Origin: Panonychus citri
Taxonomy: Eukaryota > Arthropoda > Arachnida > Trombidiformes > Tetranychidae
Length of the DNA stretch: 64,000 bases
Assembly (NCBI RefSeq): GCF_014898815.1
Contig: NW_026515548.1
Span: forward strand, 726,501-790,500
Direction of reading: 5' to 3'
The notes beneath the pieces were generated by a model, which searched no databases, was not told the DNA's origin, and saw nothing but the letters and a program-made list of their open reading frames with translations. Made by a program: the position numbers and the translations under genes. Positions 44,440-58,448 of this stretch are shown here, one piece after another (the first letter of the stretch is position 1; every line of letters begins with the position of its first letter).

Positions 44440-46094
44440 ATGCGACTTTATTTTTTCTGGGTGGTTATTGGTGTTTTTAGTTCTACTTCCTTAGCAGGTA
44501 AGTTCTATTTGTCTCAAATTTTCCATGTCATTGATTATATTCAAATGAACAGGTTGACTCTTATTACGCATTGAATTTATCATTGGTTCTTCTTTTTTTA
44601 TTCTTTTTTCCTTTTTAGTTGATCGTGAAATTTCTCTGGATGATCCATTAGAATCTGGGTCTTTTACAATTTTTAGCGATTCCTCTAATTGTAGTGGAAG
44701 TTATGTTTGGAACATTGTTCCTGTGGCTAATCTAACTTCTAATTTTGTAAAATCATTGGTAATTTCTAATTTGGCTTTGGAAGATGGAGGTTCATTTGTC
44801 TTGAAATCAGATGCTCCTAGTGGAAATGTATTTACTGTCGTTGGAGAAGGAACCGCGACCTTGCCTATACTTTATCTGGGCACTAATGCTACTCACATTC
44901 TCAATTATACCAGGGGTGGAATTTGCTCCAATTACTCTAGAACTTTACTCCAAGCATCTTGGTCAAAAGTCACTAACGATGCTTGTGCTCCTGTTGAAGT
45001 AACTGGTAAACAGTTTTTCAAATCTTACAATTATCCAAACAACTATCCATTAAAAGAGGACGATGGTAACACCCAATGCCGAAGTGTTAGCTCACAGACA
45101 GCTTTTATCTATGTAACTTTCCATGATTTGGATCTTGCTGAAGATCATCGTTTGGAATTTGCTGATAAGAAGGCTCCAGTCGTTCTCACTTCATCAAACA
45201 TCCCTGGAGATGCTATTGTATCAAATAAAACTGTGATTAACTTCTTGCGTTCCTTTAACCCCCAAAAAAACACCGTCAGAAACATAACTTACAAATTAAG
45301 CGGACGTGGATTCAACATGGAACTCGAGGCTTTGGACTGCGGAGGTAAAATTGATGATAAACCCACTTTCCAACTTGCTCTCAACGCAACAGAAAAACCC
45401 CAAAAATGTATGTGGATCATCCGTACACCAGTGGATAAAGATCCAACTATCCTTAAGGTTTTCAACTTCACCCTCTCCAATGGCCTTGACAATGTCATCA
45501 TCTATGACTCAGACACCATTAAGAATGATAAACGTTTGATTAACATATCTGGAGCTGATTATTACAACTCGACCTCTGAAACAATTATTGTCCAATACAC
45601 ATCATCCAATACTTCAGCTTATTTAAATTGGTCAACAATAAGTAAGTTTTTTACTCACTCACAATTCATTTCATCATTTCCTCTAATCTTTTAATTGTTT
45701 CTCTCACCAGTTTGTCCCGATAAATGTTTAAATGGTCGTCGTTGTATTAACCCATCTCAACGTTGTAATAATGTAAATGATTGTGGCGATTGGTCCGATG
45801 AACTTCATTGCAATGGTACAATCCCAGTTCCACCACCTAAAATAGAACCAGCTAGTGGAGGTAAGATTAGATTAGTGATTTAAATGACACATGATACTAA
45901 TACTAATTACTTTCAACCATGATTTGTACTTTCACTTTACAATTATTATAGTTCCTGGTCTTGTTGTGGTATTTGTTATCATCCCAATCTCATTAATCAT
46001 TGGCATCTTGGGAACCATTTTCCTCCCTCGTCTTGTTGCCCGAATCCGAGACAGACGTTACCAAGAATTCAGAGAATATTCTGATGTTTCATAG
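44440..46094 (+). CDS. CUB-LDLa transmembrane protein, Neto-like layout
   Basis: Four exons, 44440-44497, 44619-45641, 45711-45860 and 45952-46094, keep one frame over 457 residues. A signal peptide (MRLYFFWVVIGVFSSTSLA) is followed by three CUB-type domains (about 41-135, 142-257 and 260-358; the second shows NYPNNYP) and an LDL-receptor class A module (about 361-395, NDCGDWSDELHC). Then come a short Pro-rich linker and a transmembrane helix (VVVFVIIPISLIIGILG), with a cytoplasmic tail of about 25 residues. Many N-glycosylation sites are present. CUB-CUB-LDLa-TM is the plan of Neto proteins, auxiliary subunits of glutamate receptors. The extra CUB and short tail make this a relative, not a firm orthologue. 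Confidence 0.85.
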
Positions 46095-46850
46095 CAAACA
46101 TTCTAATGAAGAGAAAAAGAGGAAAAAATACCAAAAAGAAAAAAAAATAACGAATAGTTGATTTGATAGCAACGTTCAGCGATTTTCACTTTTGAATATT
46201 AAAAAAAAAGATGAGAAAACAACAAGGGATAAAAGAAATACCATCATCTTTATTTTGATTGTCTCTTCAAGCCAATGATTCAATCAATAATTAAAAAAGT
46301 GTAAAAGCAATTTTACTTTTATGGTTAAAAATAAAGAATCTTCTCACGCCTTTATTTAATCAATTCCTTGTGATAATTAATGATTAACTCATCGGAAATA
46401 AAAAACCATCACAATTAACAATTGTTTCCACAAATGTATTCGTAATAAGAGTGTATTGAATTTCTTTGTAAGGTGTTGATTTACTAATTAACAGGATTCA
46501 ACAGTGAACATTTTGTTCTCACAATTGTTGGTTAATTATAATTCAGCTTATCATGTTAACCAATTAGAATGACAATTAAACATCCGGTGATTTACTCGCA
46601 ATCGAATGGAAGGTGGCTCCATCTCGCGGCGCGTTTTTCGTTTTCGAGAGAAAATTTTTTGTTTTATTTTTGTTGCTTCTTTTCAGTTAATCTTTGTGTT
46701 TCCAATTGTGTGATTGATATTTGATCAGTTGTTTCTTTGTTTCTTTGTTTTCTTCCAGTGTCACTTATTGATATTTTTCCATTTGTTAAGGTGCCCGAAT
46801 TACAATCAACCAAAACGGCTTCCAACACTTCATCAACTTCACCTTCTGGC
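46095..46850. other. Spacer and 5' region of the light chain gene
   Basis: AT-rich except for the GC-rich block GGTGGCTCCATCTCGCGGCGCG at 46612-46633, likely the core promoter of the next gene. A pyrimidine tract and CAG at about 46757 may end a 5' UTR intron. Confidence 0.5.
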
Positions 46851-47497
46851 ATGTCCAATACCAGAAAAGGAAAAGGCCGAGGGTTCGCCAAGAAACGAGC
46901 CCACAGAGCGACTAGTAATGTATTCGCTATGTTTGACCAGGCCCAGATTCAGGAATTCAAAGAAGCTTTTAACATGATTGATCAGAATCGAGATGGTCTA
47001 ATTGATAAAGACGATCTACAAGAAATGTTGGCCTCTCTGGGAAAGAATCCCGAAGAAAACTACCTGGAAGGTATGATGAGTGAAGCTCCAGGTCCAATTA
47101 ATTTCACCATGTTTTTAACACTTTTTGGGGAGAAACTTCAAGGAACTGATCCTGAGGATGTGATTAAAAACGCTTTTGCTTGTTTTGATGAGGATAACAC
47201 CGGATTAATTCACGAGGAAAAACTCAGAGAGTTGTTGACCACAATCGGTGATCGGTTCAACGATGAAGATGTAAGTTATCATGAAGATCTTCATGGACAA
47301 TGAGAGTCTTTTTCTTTCCAACCTTTTCTATCATTTTCCAATCTAATTAATCACTTTTGTCAACTTTCCTTTTCCTTTCTTCCGATCAGGTCGATGAAAT
47401 GTATCGTGAAGCTCCTATTGATGAGGGTGGAATGTTCAACTACACTGAATTCACCAAAATCCTTAAACATGGTGCCAAGGATAAAGATGATCAATGA
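46851..47497 (+). CDS. sqh: Non-muscle myosin regulatory light chain
   Basis: Two exons, 46851-47270 and 47390-47497, encode 175 residues, the expected size. The phosphorylation pair Thr21/Ser22 (KKRAHRATSNVFAMF) that is targeted by MLCK and Rho kinase is intact. The first EF-hand is canonical (DQNRDGLIDKDD). Family landmarks NPEENYLEGMMSEAPGPINF and GAKDKDDQ are present. The protein binds the neck of myosin II and controls contraction. The start is set at MSNTRKG because it aligns with Spaghetti squash. An in-frame Met 38 codons upstream would add an unlikely N-terminus. Highly conserved and surely functional. Confidence 0.96.
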
Positions 47498-49227
47498 TCT
47501 AAATCAAACCAACAACTATTACAACCATGGAACCAATTTATTTAATCCAATCAAATCTCAGCAGAAAACAACTTTTACCAATTTAAAATTAATAATGCAA
47601 CTGAACCTTTGGGATGAAAGTGTAATTGTTAACAATCAGCGATTATAAATGGTCTCACTAGTTGAATCATTTAAGAATCGTAGTGTTTGTTTTAATTGTT
47701 AATGGGAAGAAAAAGAGATGCCTTAAAATCTTGTATTCTCATTAATATTTTCTAATCTAAACATGTAACAATTAACATTGTACTTCAAACTAAATACATG
47801 AAAATGAGCGTTAGTAGTTAAGCCATAATTTATAACAAATTTCTACCTATTTTAATGTATGAATCAGAATTAATATCAACATTATCATATTTGGTTAATC
47901 GTCAAAATGTATTTTTGATCATCAATTAACAATAATAATACGAGAATCATTTTAACTAAATGGTTTGTTTTTTTCTCGTTCATTACAATAATATTTTTGG
48001 ATATTTGCCGGATGACATAATCTAATCTGATGAAATTTAGTAGATTTCATACTCAAGTGGAAATGTAATGTATCAGAGAAGAAGAAGAAAAAACAACAGA
48101 TTCTGTAATTAGAGCTCATTAAACTTTGAAATTCATTTAAATTTTGCTGATTAGTTGATAAATTTAACCCATTCAATTAGTGGTAAAAACAACAATCTAT
48201 TAATCAAACGACTTCGCTTCAAGTTTACTCTGAGGAAAGCTTCTCACGAGGATGTTGAGGAACAAATAAATGATTCTAATCGTGGTAATGGTTCAATGTT
48301 AATTAGCTGACGAATTGACGAAACAGTGACAATTAGCTAATTAACTACTAATTCAGTTTAACGAATGAGCAAAAAAAGGTAAACAACAACGCCCAAAACG
48401 AAGGAGCTGCCATCTGGTGGAAAAGAACTTCACTTCTTGTTTATTTTCTCTCATTTGGTTGTTCGTGTTGTCAAATTGGTTTGTTGATTGTTGATGAACA
48501 GGTAAATCAACATTACTTGATGTTTGGGTCTTAATCTTTTCTCATCTCATGTAATATCAACATTTTCACCTTTTTCTCCCTCATCATGTTGATTATCTTC
48601 TTCACATTCATGTTGTAATTGTTGAGAAAACATGACCGTTATATGAAACAAAAATTCATCTTCATTTACTTTATTGTTACATTTTCTTTGTGCCATAAAT
48701 AACATATAAATTGTTATTTACTCTACATTCTCAATTAAGAGTTTAAAGTAAATTCCATGTTGATAATTTGTTCAATTTTCGTCAAACACTTTTTCTAAAT
48801 GAGAGTTTAAAAGTAACAAATCAATAACTAATAAGAAACCGAATTAATCAATTATGTGAGACTGTTTTTTTTGTTCTCAATCTCATCAACATTTTTCCCG
48901 ATTTTCTATTCTATTTATCCAGTGAGTCTATTTTCTATTTTTGTTTGTGTCTTATTCTCCTGGCAATTCAATTGATTTGTTTATCGCAATTCTAACATCG
49001 ACAAATTGTGTGTGTGTCTTCATTTACCATTTAGATCCAAGTGTTTTGTCCTTTCCAATAATCGATCCACTTTTACTCATTGGAAGAAATAATTTGGTTC
49101 CTATTCTAATTTTAATCCATCTACTTGACTGCGCACAAAAATATTCCAGTGAACATTAATCTCATCTTTTTCATCTCTAATTCCATCTCTTTGTTCCCAA
49201 TATAATCTTCACCAGTTTTCTAACATA
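47498..49227. other. Spacer
   Basis: 1.7 kb of AT-rich DNA between two rightward genes, with one GC-richer motif at 48404-48420. No gene was recognised. Confidence 0.5.
48404..48420 (-). promoter_or_regulatory. CTCF-like motif, closest to the animal consensus
   Basis: On the minus strand CCACCAGATGGCAGCTC is a close match to the animal CTCF core (CCACCAG-(A/G)-(T/G)-GGCAGC). It lies about 0.8 kb before CFAP410 and 0.9 kb after the light chain gene. Confidence 0.45.
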
Positions 49228-52200
49228 ATGTCCTCCGTGTTGACAGAGAATATCGTTCTTAGTCGAACCCGATCTCACGATTTGCGACATGTGAAAAAAC
49301 TTAATTGCTGGGGAAGCGAATTATCTGACGTCTCGATTGTCCAACAAATGCCAAACGTTGAAGTTTTATCTTTATCGATAAATAACATCGCCAGTCTACA
49401 GGATTTTAGTCAATGTAAAAACCTTCAAGAATTATACTTACGGAAGAACAAAATCTCCGACATAAATGAGATCTATTATCTTCAAGATCTTTCTAATTTG
49501 AAGAAATTAACTCTCGAGGATAATCCATGTAATCAACAAGCCAATTACCGTTACACCATATTGAAAGCTCTTCCTCAATTAGAGATATTAGATAATGCTA
49601 ATGTTACAACCGAAGGTAAGTTTGATCACAATTAACTTTTCCAATTATTCTTCAATTTTTAATCAATCAATTGTCAGTAAAATCAATTCAAATTAACTCC
49701 AACAATTTCTATCCAATTATCTTCTCAACTCATAATCAACTAGCAACTTTTAATCAAATTCAATTGTCGACTAATCATCTTGCTTTCAATTTCCCCTTCC
49801 ATTCACGCAATGGACAATTAGTTACTCATCATCACTTGAAATTGTTCATCTCTTAATAGTAATTAGATTATCTTAATCAAAGTTATTCGAAGAGTTTTTT
49901 TCGATATTATAAAAAGGTAACAATGAAATGTTGATAATGATAGAGCGATGATGCTGATGAAATTTAGGACATTTAAAGGCCACTTATTAGCGCGTCGACC
50001 TTGTCTCTCGTTTCTCCTTTCGCTTCACTGGTTAAGTACGTAATTGTTTACGATTAATTCTAGTTTCTAATTGAATATAATTTTCCATTCACCATGAGAA
50101 TTGAAATTATCATCATTATAAAGTTTATCCTTTCACCCGGGGTGCTTGAGACCCTTCACTCTTGAACTGAATTAAGAGCCCACCTTAACTTTCTTAATCC
50201 ATCATCTTATATTTAATCCATTCAATTGACCACTCGCTCTCATTACAAATCATTACCTCTACTAAAAGGTTAGATAATGATGAGTTAACAATGATAATCA
50301 GATGATGAACAATAGCCCAACAATTTATTTCAGTTACTCTGATCATTCTGATTAATCATTTATTTTCCAATTGAACAACAATCAATTGTACTATTAATAT
50401 TTATGCAAAAGTAAAAGACTGAGGGCTGAGATAATTCATCCTCCACAATTAACCCAATGAATTTTGTATTGTTTCATCTTAACACCAATTCTATTAAATT
50501 AAATATGTTAATCGAATACAATTTACTAATTGTTTTATCATCTATTTTCTCTCATCTTCTTTTGTTTCTCAGAACTTGCCAAAGCTCAAACATTGGGTGA
50601 AGATATTTATGATCCATCTTCCGAACGTGAGTTACCTAAATCTAAATTTGATCACTTAATTGTTAATCTTTTCTTATTCTGGGTGGTGATGGAATCTTAA
50701 CATCTTAACATCTTCACGATTGATGATATTGTGTTAATTTATCTTATTGACGATAATTAATCGACAATTAAAATATCTTATCCTCCTAAGCTATTAGACT
50801 CTGAATCTGAAAAGTCAATCAAAGTTAATCAACAATCAGTAAATGATGCTCTTTGATTACTGTTATTATAATCAACTTTTAACTATTTTCGGTTCTAATC
50901 ATCCCAATCTTAGTTTTTTCTATTAATGTTACCCAACTAGTTAACTAACTTTTCGTGTCAAATTTTAATCATCCAATTGAACATAACAATTATCATCTTT
51001 CTTCACCATCATTCTGTTTACAATCATCACAAATTCAATTCCTAAAAATCATCAACATTCTCTCTTGATTTATAAAACACCTTAATTATTAAATATAATT
51101 GGTCTCAATTTTTCTTATTTTCCAACCAAATTAACTAATTGTTGTTTCTTTACAATTTATTTCCCTTTTCTCTCAATAGAGCCAAGTTACCCTCCAATTA
51201 ATGGACATTCACATCAAAAATTGACCATCCAACAAAAACAACAACAACAACAACAGTTGCCAGATGATGAAGATTATGAGGTTGGTGTAAAGGACAATTA
51301 AATTATTATCATTTTTATTGTTAACCGGATAAAGATAATCAAGTTTTATTTATAGCAAATGAATTAGGATAAAGCTAATCCTTAGCTGAGAGACTTTTTT
51401 TTTAATAATAAACTTGATTCACATGTTAATTGTTTTCTGGTGCATTGATTGTCACGCAGAAATAACCAGGGAAATTAATCTCCACTACCCTTTGTTTACT
51501 TTCAGCAGACTAATTGATTGCTCTCTTGCTTTTGCAAAATTTACCGTTATTTTCATGAGTTTCTTTGATCAATTTCAATCATTTCGTTTCTTGTCCTCAA
51601 GTTAATTTTTTCTTTTGCTGGTAAAGATTATGCATGAGAATTGTTAATCTTTATTATTGTTAAGGTTTCATTTTCGCTCTTTGATTTTATGTCTCTTTTT
51701 CTGCTTCTTCATCACAATCTAATCTAATCTTTACTTTCACTTTGTATCTTTTCTGTTCATAGATTTATGATGAAGACGTTGAACTTTCCAGGGAAGAAAG
51801 TGTAACCTACAGGGAGAAAGACGATGGATCTTGTACTTTAGTTCAGGATAATTGTAAACCCTTAAGTTCAACACCTCAGAATGGATCAAATTCAACAATC
51901 TCTTCATTGGATAATAATAATATCCGCAATAAACATCAAGGATCAACCCAACAATTGCATCAAACAAATCAACCTAACCAACAACAACAACAACAACAAT
52001 CACCACCACAACCGTCACAAGGAAATGGTCTTGATCATCCTGTTAATCCTCCACAACAACAACAAGTTACTCAACAACACTCACAGTCCCAAGCTCAATT
52101 ACAGCAGCGTTACAGTTTACAAGAGATTAGTCCAGATAATTGGAATCCAAAAGATTCAAAACAAGTTCAACCTAATCTAACAACATCTACATCTTCAACC

Positions 52201-55200
52201 ATGTTAAGGTATGTGTTTATCCATTAATTGTTGATTGATTTAATTGACCAACTACCAATTACAAATATAAATTACTTTTTCCTTGTCACTCCTTAAAAGT
52301 TGTGAGATAGTTAATCATTTAATTGTTGATTGTTCAATTGCATCAATTAGTTGATTGGACAAAAAAAAACTCAACAATCTTTTCCATTAAATACTTTAAA
52401 TCAAGTTAAATTAATGGCGATAATAAACAATTTAACAACTTGAAGTTTAAAACTCAAGCTATGTAATTAAGAAGATAATTAAATGAGTATCAGTAAATCA
52501 CCAATAACAATAGAGAGAGAAAATCAAGAGAAATAGTGTATCAAAAAAAAGAGATTCGATAATTAATTGATTGTGATTTACTCAGATGAAGTTCTGGAGC
52601 AACTTTCATCATCTAATTGTTTGGATTTGGAATTGATACAATTGAGAGAGTACATAATTATAAGTGTTAAGGTGAAGAGAGGGACAGTTGATAAAGTTAA
52701 TCAACAAGTAGAAAAAAAGTTCTGACCTTATTCTGTCAGGAGAAATTAATTGATTGTTGATTAGTAACGAAGTCTAAATAATTGACTAATTATCAGTTCG
52801 AATGATCTAAAAAAAAATAACAACAAAATTGATTGTTACCTTAGTTAATTTTGTTTAGCTTCAATGTTTGTAATTGTTGACTGATTGTTTGTCTCTCAAA
52901 GATTAGCAAAGAATTAGTAAATCAGTTAATTAATGTTGATGATGATTAGTATGGAAAGAGTTTAGTGGTTCATAATCAATTGTGACACAATGTTATTCAT
53001 TAGCTGATTCATTAGATTTAATTGATATTTAGTTTTAATTGTTAGATTCAACAGATCGCTTGATTTTGACCAATTTTCGGTCTATCGATTCAGTGAACCA
53101 TTGATTCTGTGTGTATGTTTTGTATTATAATTATTGTGATGACTTTTGTGCTTTCGTGCGAGAGAAGTGAAAACAACAATTGTAACAATTGAGTTAACTA
53201 ACAATCAATTCAATCAACAATTTCAAGTAAACAAGTAATTAGATAAAGTTAACTAATACTCATTTCCCTTAATAAATAAGAAAAGTTTCATTGATAACAA
53301 TTAATTGATTTCAATGTGATTTTGATAAATGAGGACAACATCAATCTCTTGCTGTTCTCAAGTTAATTAACAATTAGCTTCCGTATTATCAAAAGCATCA
53401 ACTTAATAATTAACCAATTACCCTAAAACCCTACCTATGAATACAATTTCTGTGTAGGTGGGTTTCAATTAATCGTAATCAAAATGGAAATGCAATCAAT
53501 CAATATTGATCATTACACTAATTACCATTATTTAATATACATTATCAAGAAAACTAATTTCTAATCGCTTTCTCTATGCAAATTAATCATAAACGGACCA
53601 TTAGAAACAATTAATTGCAAATCAAATATAAATATTATCATTCAATTTGAATGTATAAATGTTATATATAAAAAGTGTATAAATTATCGTTAATTGTTCA
53701 CAATCGAACCATGAAAATTGTTTAACTTGATTGTTATTATATATTTAATAACAACAACAATGTTATTTAATCACAATCCGATCCAATGAACCATTTTTTC
53801 AAATTGTTTATTTGTTTCTTAACCAACAATTACCTCCGAGTAAAGTGAATCTATTTTTTATCATTTCAATTCAATTTAATCTCAATCTCAAGCAATTAGA
53901 TTCAAATATCAAGAATTAATAATACCACCAACCATTAATCGAGTTACCGTGACAATTAGATGTCGATACAATAATATAAATACACTTGATCACGTTAGAA
54001 ATAATTAGTTGTCGATTGATTGAATACGAAAAAATTTCCCTTCACTAACCTGGAGAACTGGAAAAATTTTCTCCTTCACTTTCTTTCTTCAAGTTCATCA
54101 ATCACATTTACCCTTAATTTTTTTCTTTCTCACTTGATTGTTGCTGATGTACTTTAGCATCGGTAATCACTTTTCCAATCATCATCAATATCATCATCCT
54201 CATCAGCATCATCAGCATCATCATCTTTATCTCCATCATCTTTGTTTTTCTTCATTTACTTTCTAAATCGATTTGTATTTAACCCTGATCATGATCGGTA
54301 ATCAGATTGCTTTTTTTGTATCATTAATGATTTTGTTCATTATTAGCTCAGTTTATGTTTACATTGATTAACTTGATTGTTGTGAGAAAAAAAAACAATT
54401 CAAACCAACAAACAAACTGATGAATTTGATTTTCGCAAAACAAACAATTAAAAAGTAAATCATTTCTGTACCATAATCAGTAAATTCGTACTTGGACTTT
54501 TTTTAATGTTAATCAGTTGAACAATTAGCAACAATTATCTTGAAACTATACCAACAATTAAATTCACTGTCTCTCTGATTCTATTAACTTAACTTATAAT
54601 TGAATCTGGTTAAAAAATTTGCCTTGAGGTAACAAAAAAAAAATCGTCTCCGAAACAGGAAACTTGAATCAAGTTCATTTCGGGCTGATTTTTATCATGA
54701 CTACTAATTCAAATTATATCATCATCATTATCATCATTAACTTTTTTTGTTTTTTATCATGAATACTTTCAACTTAATCTGATTACAGTTCCAAGGTAAA
54801 AAATAGCAACTACTTTGAATAACATTTTCGTATGCAAATTTAATGGCCTTTACACTACCGATACCGTTTCCGTATGACCATGGCCTTTGACGGTCACGTC
54901 AAGAGATTAAATCAAATTAGTAGTAATTTTAAATGTTACAATGGACTCAGAATGTGAAAAATTAATTGATTGCGTTTAAATTGTTGACATTTAAATGGTC
55001 AGTTTATGTTATGAATGTTTGATCAGTTTTCTGTTTTTGTTTCTCAATTCATTTAATAGATTTATGATTCATTAAATTGATATTTCTCATTATGAGATTA
55101 TCAACTTCACAATTTAATGATTGTTGTCTCCTTGATTTAAATCATTTGTGGATATTACTTGAATCTGTCCTTGTGATCTAGCTAATTGTTGATGTTATTG

Positions 55201-56263
55201 TTACATGGGAATTTGTTTTAATTATAACCATTTATGGGTTGTTGCTGTTGAGATATTTTTTCATGATTCCTTGAAATGAATTAACATGATTTCTATTAAT
55301 TATTGTAGCTCAACAACTTAGTTTTGTTGATTGTTAGTTGTCAAGTCTTGTCATCGGAAGATATTTTTAAATTCAGAGGGATTTCGACCTTGTATTTTGA
55401 CAGTTTTCTTAATTGTTGAAAGTTTGTTTATTATTTCATGATGATTTACCCACAATCTTTGATGATCATTGAACACCAACGCCTTTTACAATCAATTTAC
55501 CCTTGGATCAACCATTACTATCGATTGCACATCTTTACAAAGATCTCATCTTTTATTTTCTATTTTAGGTCACAAAGCGTCAGTGATTACAATATATTCA
55601 ATGGTTCCAACAATTGTAACAACTCAACGACCCATTGTCGTTCAACCATAGACGCTAAAAGTTGTATCTCAGATCAGACTCATGATATTTACCAGTATCA
55701 CAATGAAAATGGTTCCGGAAATGAACGTTATTCACCCTTATCTTCCCATGGAGGTAATGGAAGCGGAGGAGGATCTGGTAGCTGTGGAAGTAGTGGAGGA
55801 AGTGGAAATGGGAGTGGCGCTGGTCGACGATATGGTTACCAGTCAATTCAATCAATATCAAGTCAACAAAAGCCTCTATCTAAAGGCGGTCGAAACAGGG
55901 TAAGTCGCTATCAAATTGTGTCAAAGGTAAACTCGCTAATATTATGTAACTATTATCACGATGATGATAACTATTCACACGATATTAGTTCTTCTTAAAT
56001 CTTTTTCTCCTTCTCAATTTCACAATCAGAGTGTCACTCAAGAGGGTTATTAGATCCAATTGACTTGAGACTGATCTCTCCACTCTCTCTCTCCCTTAGC
56101 AGCTTATATTATCCATTTTCTCATCCGATTGTCTCTCTCTCTCTATTCACAGAATGCCAACATATTATCTGCTGTATTATGTCTCATCAAAGAGCTTGAT
56201 TATGCAAGTTTAGAGGTTGTTGAGACAGCGATTCATTGTCGTATGGAAGAGATGGAAGATTAA
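49228..56263 (+). CDS. CFAP410: CFAP410 (C21orf2/LRRC76) with a long linker
   Basis: Six exons, 49228-49615, 50573-50626, 51180-51280, 51763-52208, 55569-55899 and 56153-56263, add up to 476 residues in frame. Residues 20-125 carry the leucine-rich repeats with the family signature VKKLNCWGSELSDVS, YLRKNKISDINEIYYL and LEDNPC. The last 37 residues, RNANILSAVLCLIKELDYA, align with the conserved C-terminal helix. CFAP410 acts at the ciliary base and binds NEK1. The vertebrate protein is about 256 residues. Here a Gln-rich stretch and a Gly/Ser-rich stretch (residues about 240-430) double the length. Intron 4 is 3.36 kb, about fifty times the local norm. The donor of exon 3 (GAG|GTTGGT) is weak. 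Confidence 0.86.
52209..55568. other. Large intron 4 of CFAP410
   Basis: AT-rich for most of its length. A GC-richer island, GGCCTTTACACTACCGATACC and on to GGCCTTTGACGGTCACGTC (about 54844-54901), stands out and could be a regulatory element. No convincing exon of another gene was found. Confidence 0.4.
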
Positions 56264-58448
56264 ATGGAGAAAAGAAGCAACAAAGAAAACAAAAAGAAAA
56301 CAAAAAAATCAGAAAGTGAAAAAAACGTAAAAGAAAAGAGGATAATAAGCCATGAAAAGGAGAAACAAGCAAAGACATTTAAACTTGTAGGAAAATCAGC
56401 ATCATGATCATAATCTCTATCACTAACATGATCTTCATCAACTACATTCCATTCAGCTCTTGTCATCGACTTTGATTTAAAGAGATACTCTTATAATTAC
56501 TCTGTGATTATAAAGATGAGCCACACAACTGACCAAACCTGTTGAAGATTGATTTTCATCATCTTTTATCTTCATCACCATCACCATCCTACATGATCGA
56601 TTAATAATAATCTCTCTTCCATCCAAATCCATGAACGGAAAACAAAGTCAAAGAAAACAACTTCTCATTTCCGGACGATACCTTTGTTATCGAGAATTGG
56701 AAAGCTAACTGGTCACGTTGATACTCCAGCGAAATCAGTGTTTAGAGTGATGTGTTAAAGTTAATGAAATGATTAAGATTCAGTTAAAGACCAAGATGAA
56801 TGATGAAAAGATTAATCCAACAAAGCAAAAAGGGACTTCCCACCCATAGGGCTTGAGGCTAAAGAGCAACAAACAATAATACAATGTAGAATTGACGTTT
56901 CCGCTGTTTCCACCCAGGCAACTCATTGATGACCTCAAATTTTGCAAAACAAAGTAACATGATTCAAATTCTGAAAGCTACTCAACAAGATCATCATTAT
57001 GGCAACTCTATTAATTACCGTTAGAATGATCATTTCCCGATAAACAGTAAATATCCATTTGTTAACTTGATCATTAAGTTTTCAAGGAAATAAAAAAATA
57101 GCATCATAATTACTAATCGCTGAGAGGAACAAATAAAACAAAAATTGTGGCAAAAGTGGTTCTGTTTCATGGTAAACACAAATATCAACCAAGAAGATAA
57201 ATAGATTGAGAACCAAAAGAAGCTGATTAAACATGAAGTGATGAACTGAACCTGTGGCGAATCAATTCTGGAAGCTTATTAAGAAATGGGCCCCACCTTT
57301 AATTTACCTTTTTCTATTCTCTCTCATCTTCATTCAACTAACCTTGTGAAACAGGATTTTGAACCGAAAACCAAAAAAAAACTGAATAATTCAATTCTCT
57401 CTTCCTGTTCATCATAACTAAAAATTCAACTGCCTCAGATCACAATCACAATCAAACTTAATCATCACCAAGCTGATGTTTTTTACCGTTACTTGTTTTT
57501 TTTACATTAATGCTTAACCATTGCAATAATTGCGACTTAATCAGTCGACAATCTAAATTATTGTCACCCTTTTATTGCCTATCACCTTATATTATGATGA
57601 TGATTAACTAATATTATCATCATGCTCCTTTAATTCAATCTACTTAATTGTTTTTAATACTAAGTATTATTATTATTTAACTAAATTGTAAGCATCTAAT
57701 TGATTTTCCATCAATTTTTTTACTTAACTTCTTAACTGTGTGTTAATTGCTTGATTTTTTTTTGCTAAATTGAGAACAATTAATATTTATAAATATTTTA
57801 ATGTTTAACTAATCTACGGTTTAATTGTGCAAATAATATCTTAGAGATTAAAAAATTAATCTTTTTCTAATGATGATATAATCAAGGAATCCAATATATC
57901 GTATTGATTGATATAATATTTCAATTGGAAGATTTAATTATTGACTTAATCATTCACTAAGATCAATAATATACTATTGACGTCAAATTAATATTAATAC
58001 ATAAAGAAAAATAAACTTATAATTATACTGATTGTTTCTCAATGTCCTTAATTGTAACCTTGACATGTTGGTTAATTCAATCATCATGTTAGTAGGAATC
58101 AAATTTATCTGTTTGACAGTAATGGATTTTAAGATTATTATAAATAGATTTCATGTAACCTGAAAATGCAAATGTCAATCAGAATTGATAACTTTCTCTA
58201 ACAATGTGACAGTTATTTCGTTGATTAAGGTTACAATTAAAGGGGAATTGCTATTGCATTTCCTCTGAAACGGTTCCATTTCTGTTCAAGGTTTGTTGAT
58301 ACTTTAGAAATGATCAAAATGATGATTAACAGAAAGAAAAATTATCAATCAACAACAGGAACTCAATTATTCAGTTTCATTCATTGGAACGTTGATCTGA
58401 AAAGAGGAATGAATTTAATTCATCTCTCTCTCTCTCTCTTTTTTTATA
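56264..58448. other. Spacer, nothing recognised
   Basis: 2.2 kb of AT-rich DNA after CFAP410. It has a CT run at about 58425-58441. The interval from 56640 to 56960 is slightly GC-richer, but no open frame or RNA gene is supportable. Confidence 0.45.

Noticed and set aside
46714..46850. Extension of the light chain by 38 residues
   Set aside because: The upstream Met would add a hydrophobic tail unlike any family member. It is more likely a 5' UTR with an intron.
56187..56466. Phe/Ser-rich minus-strand ORFs
   Set aside because: They lie antisense to the CFAP410 3' end and UTR and reflect A-rich sequence.
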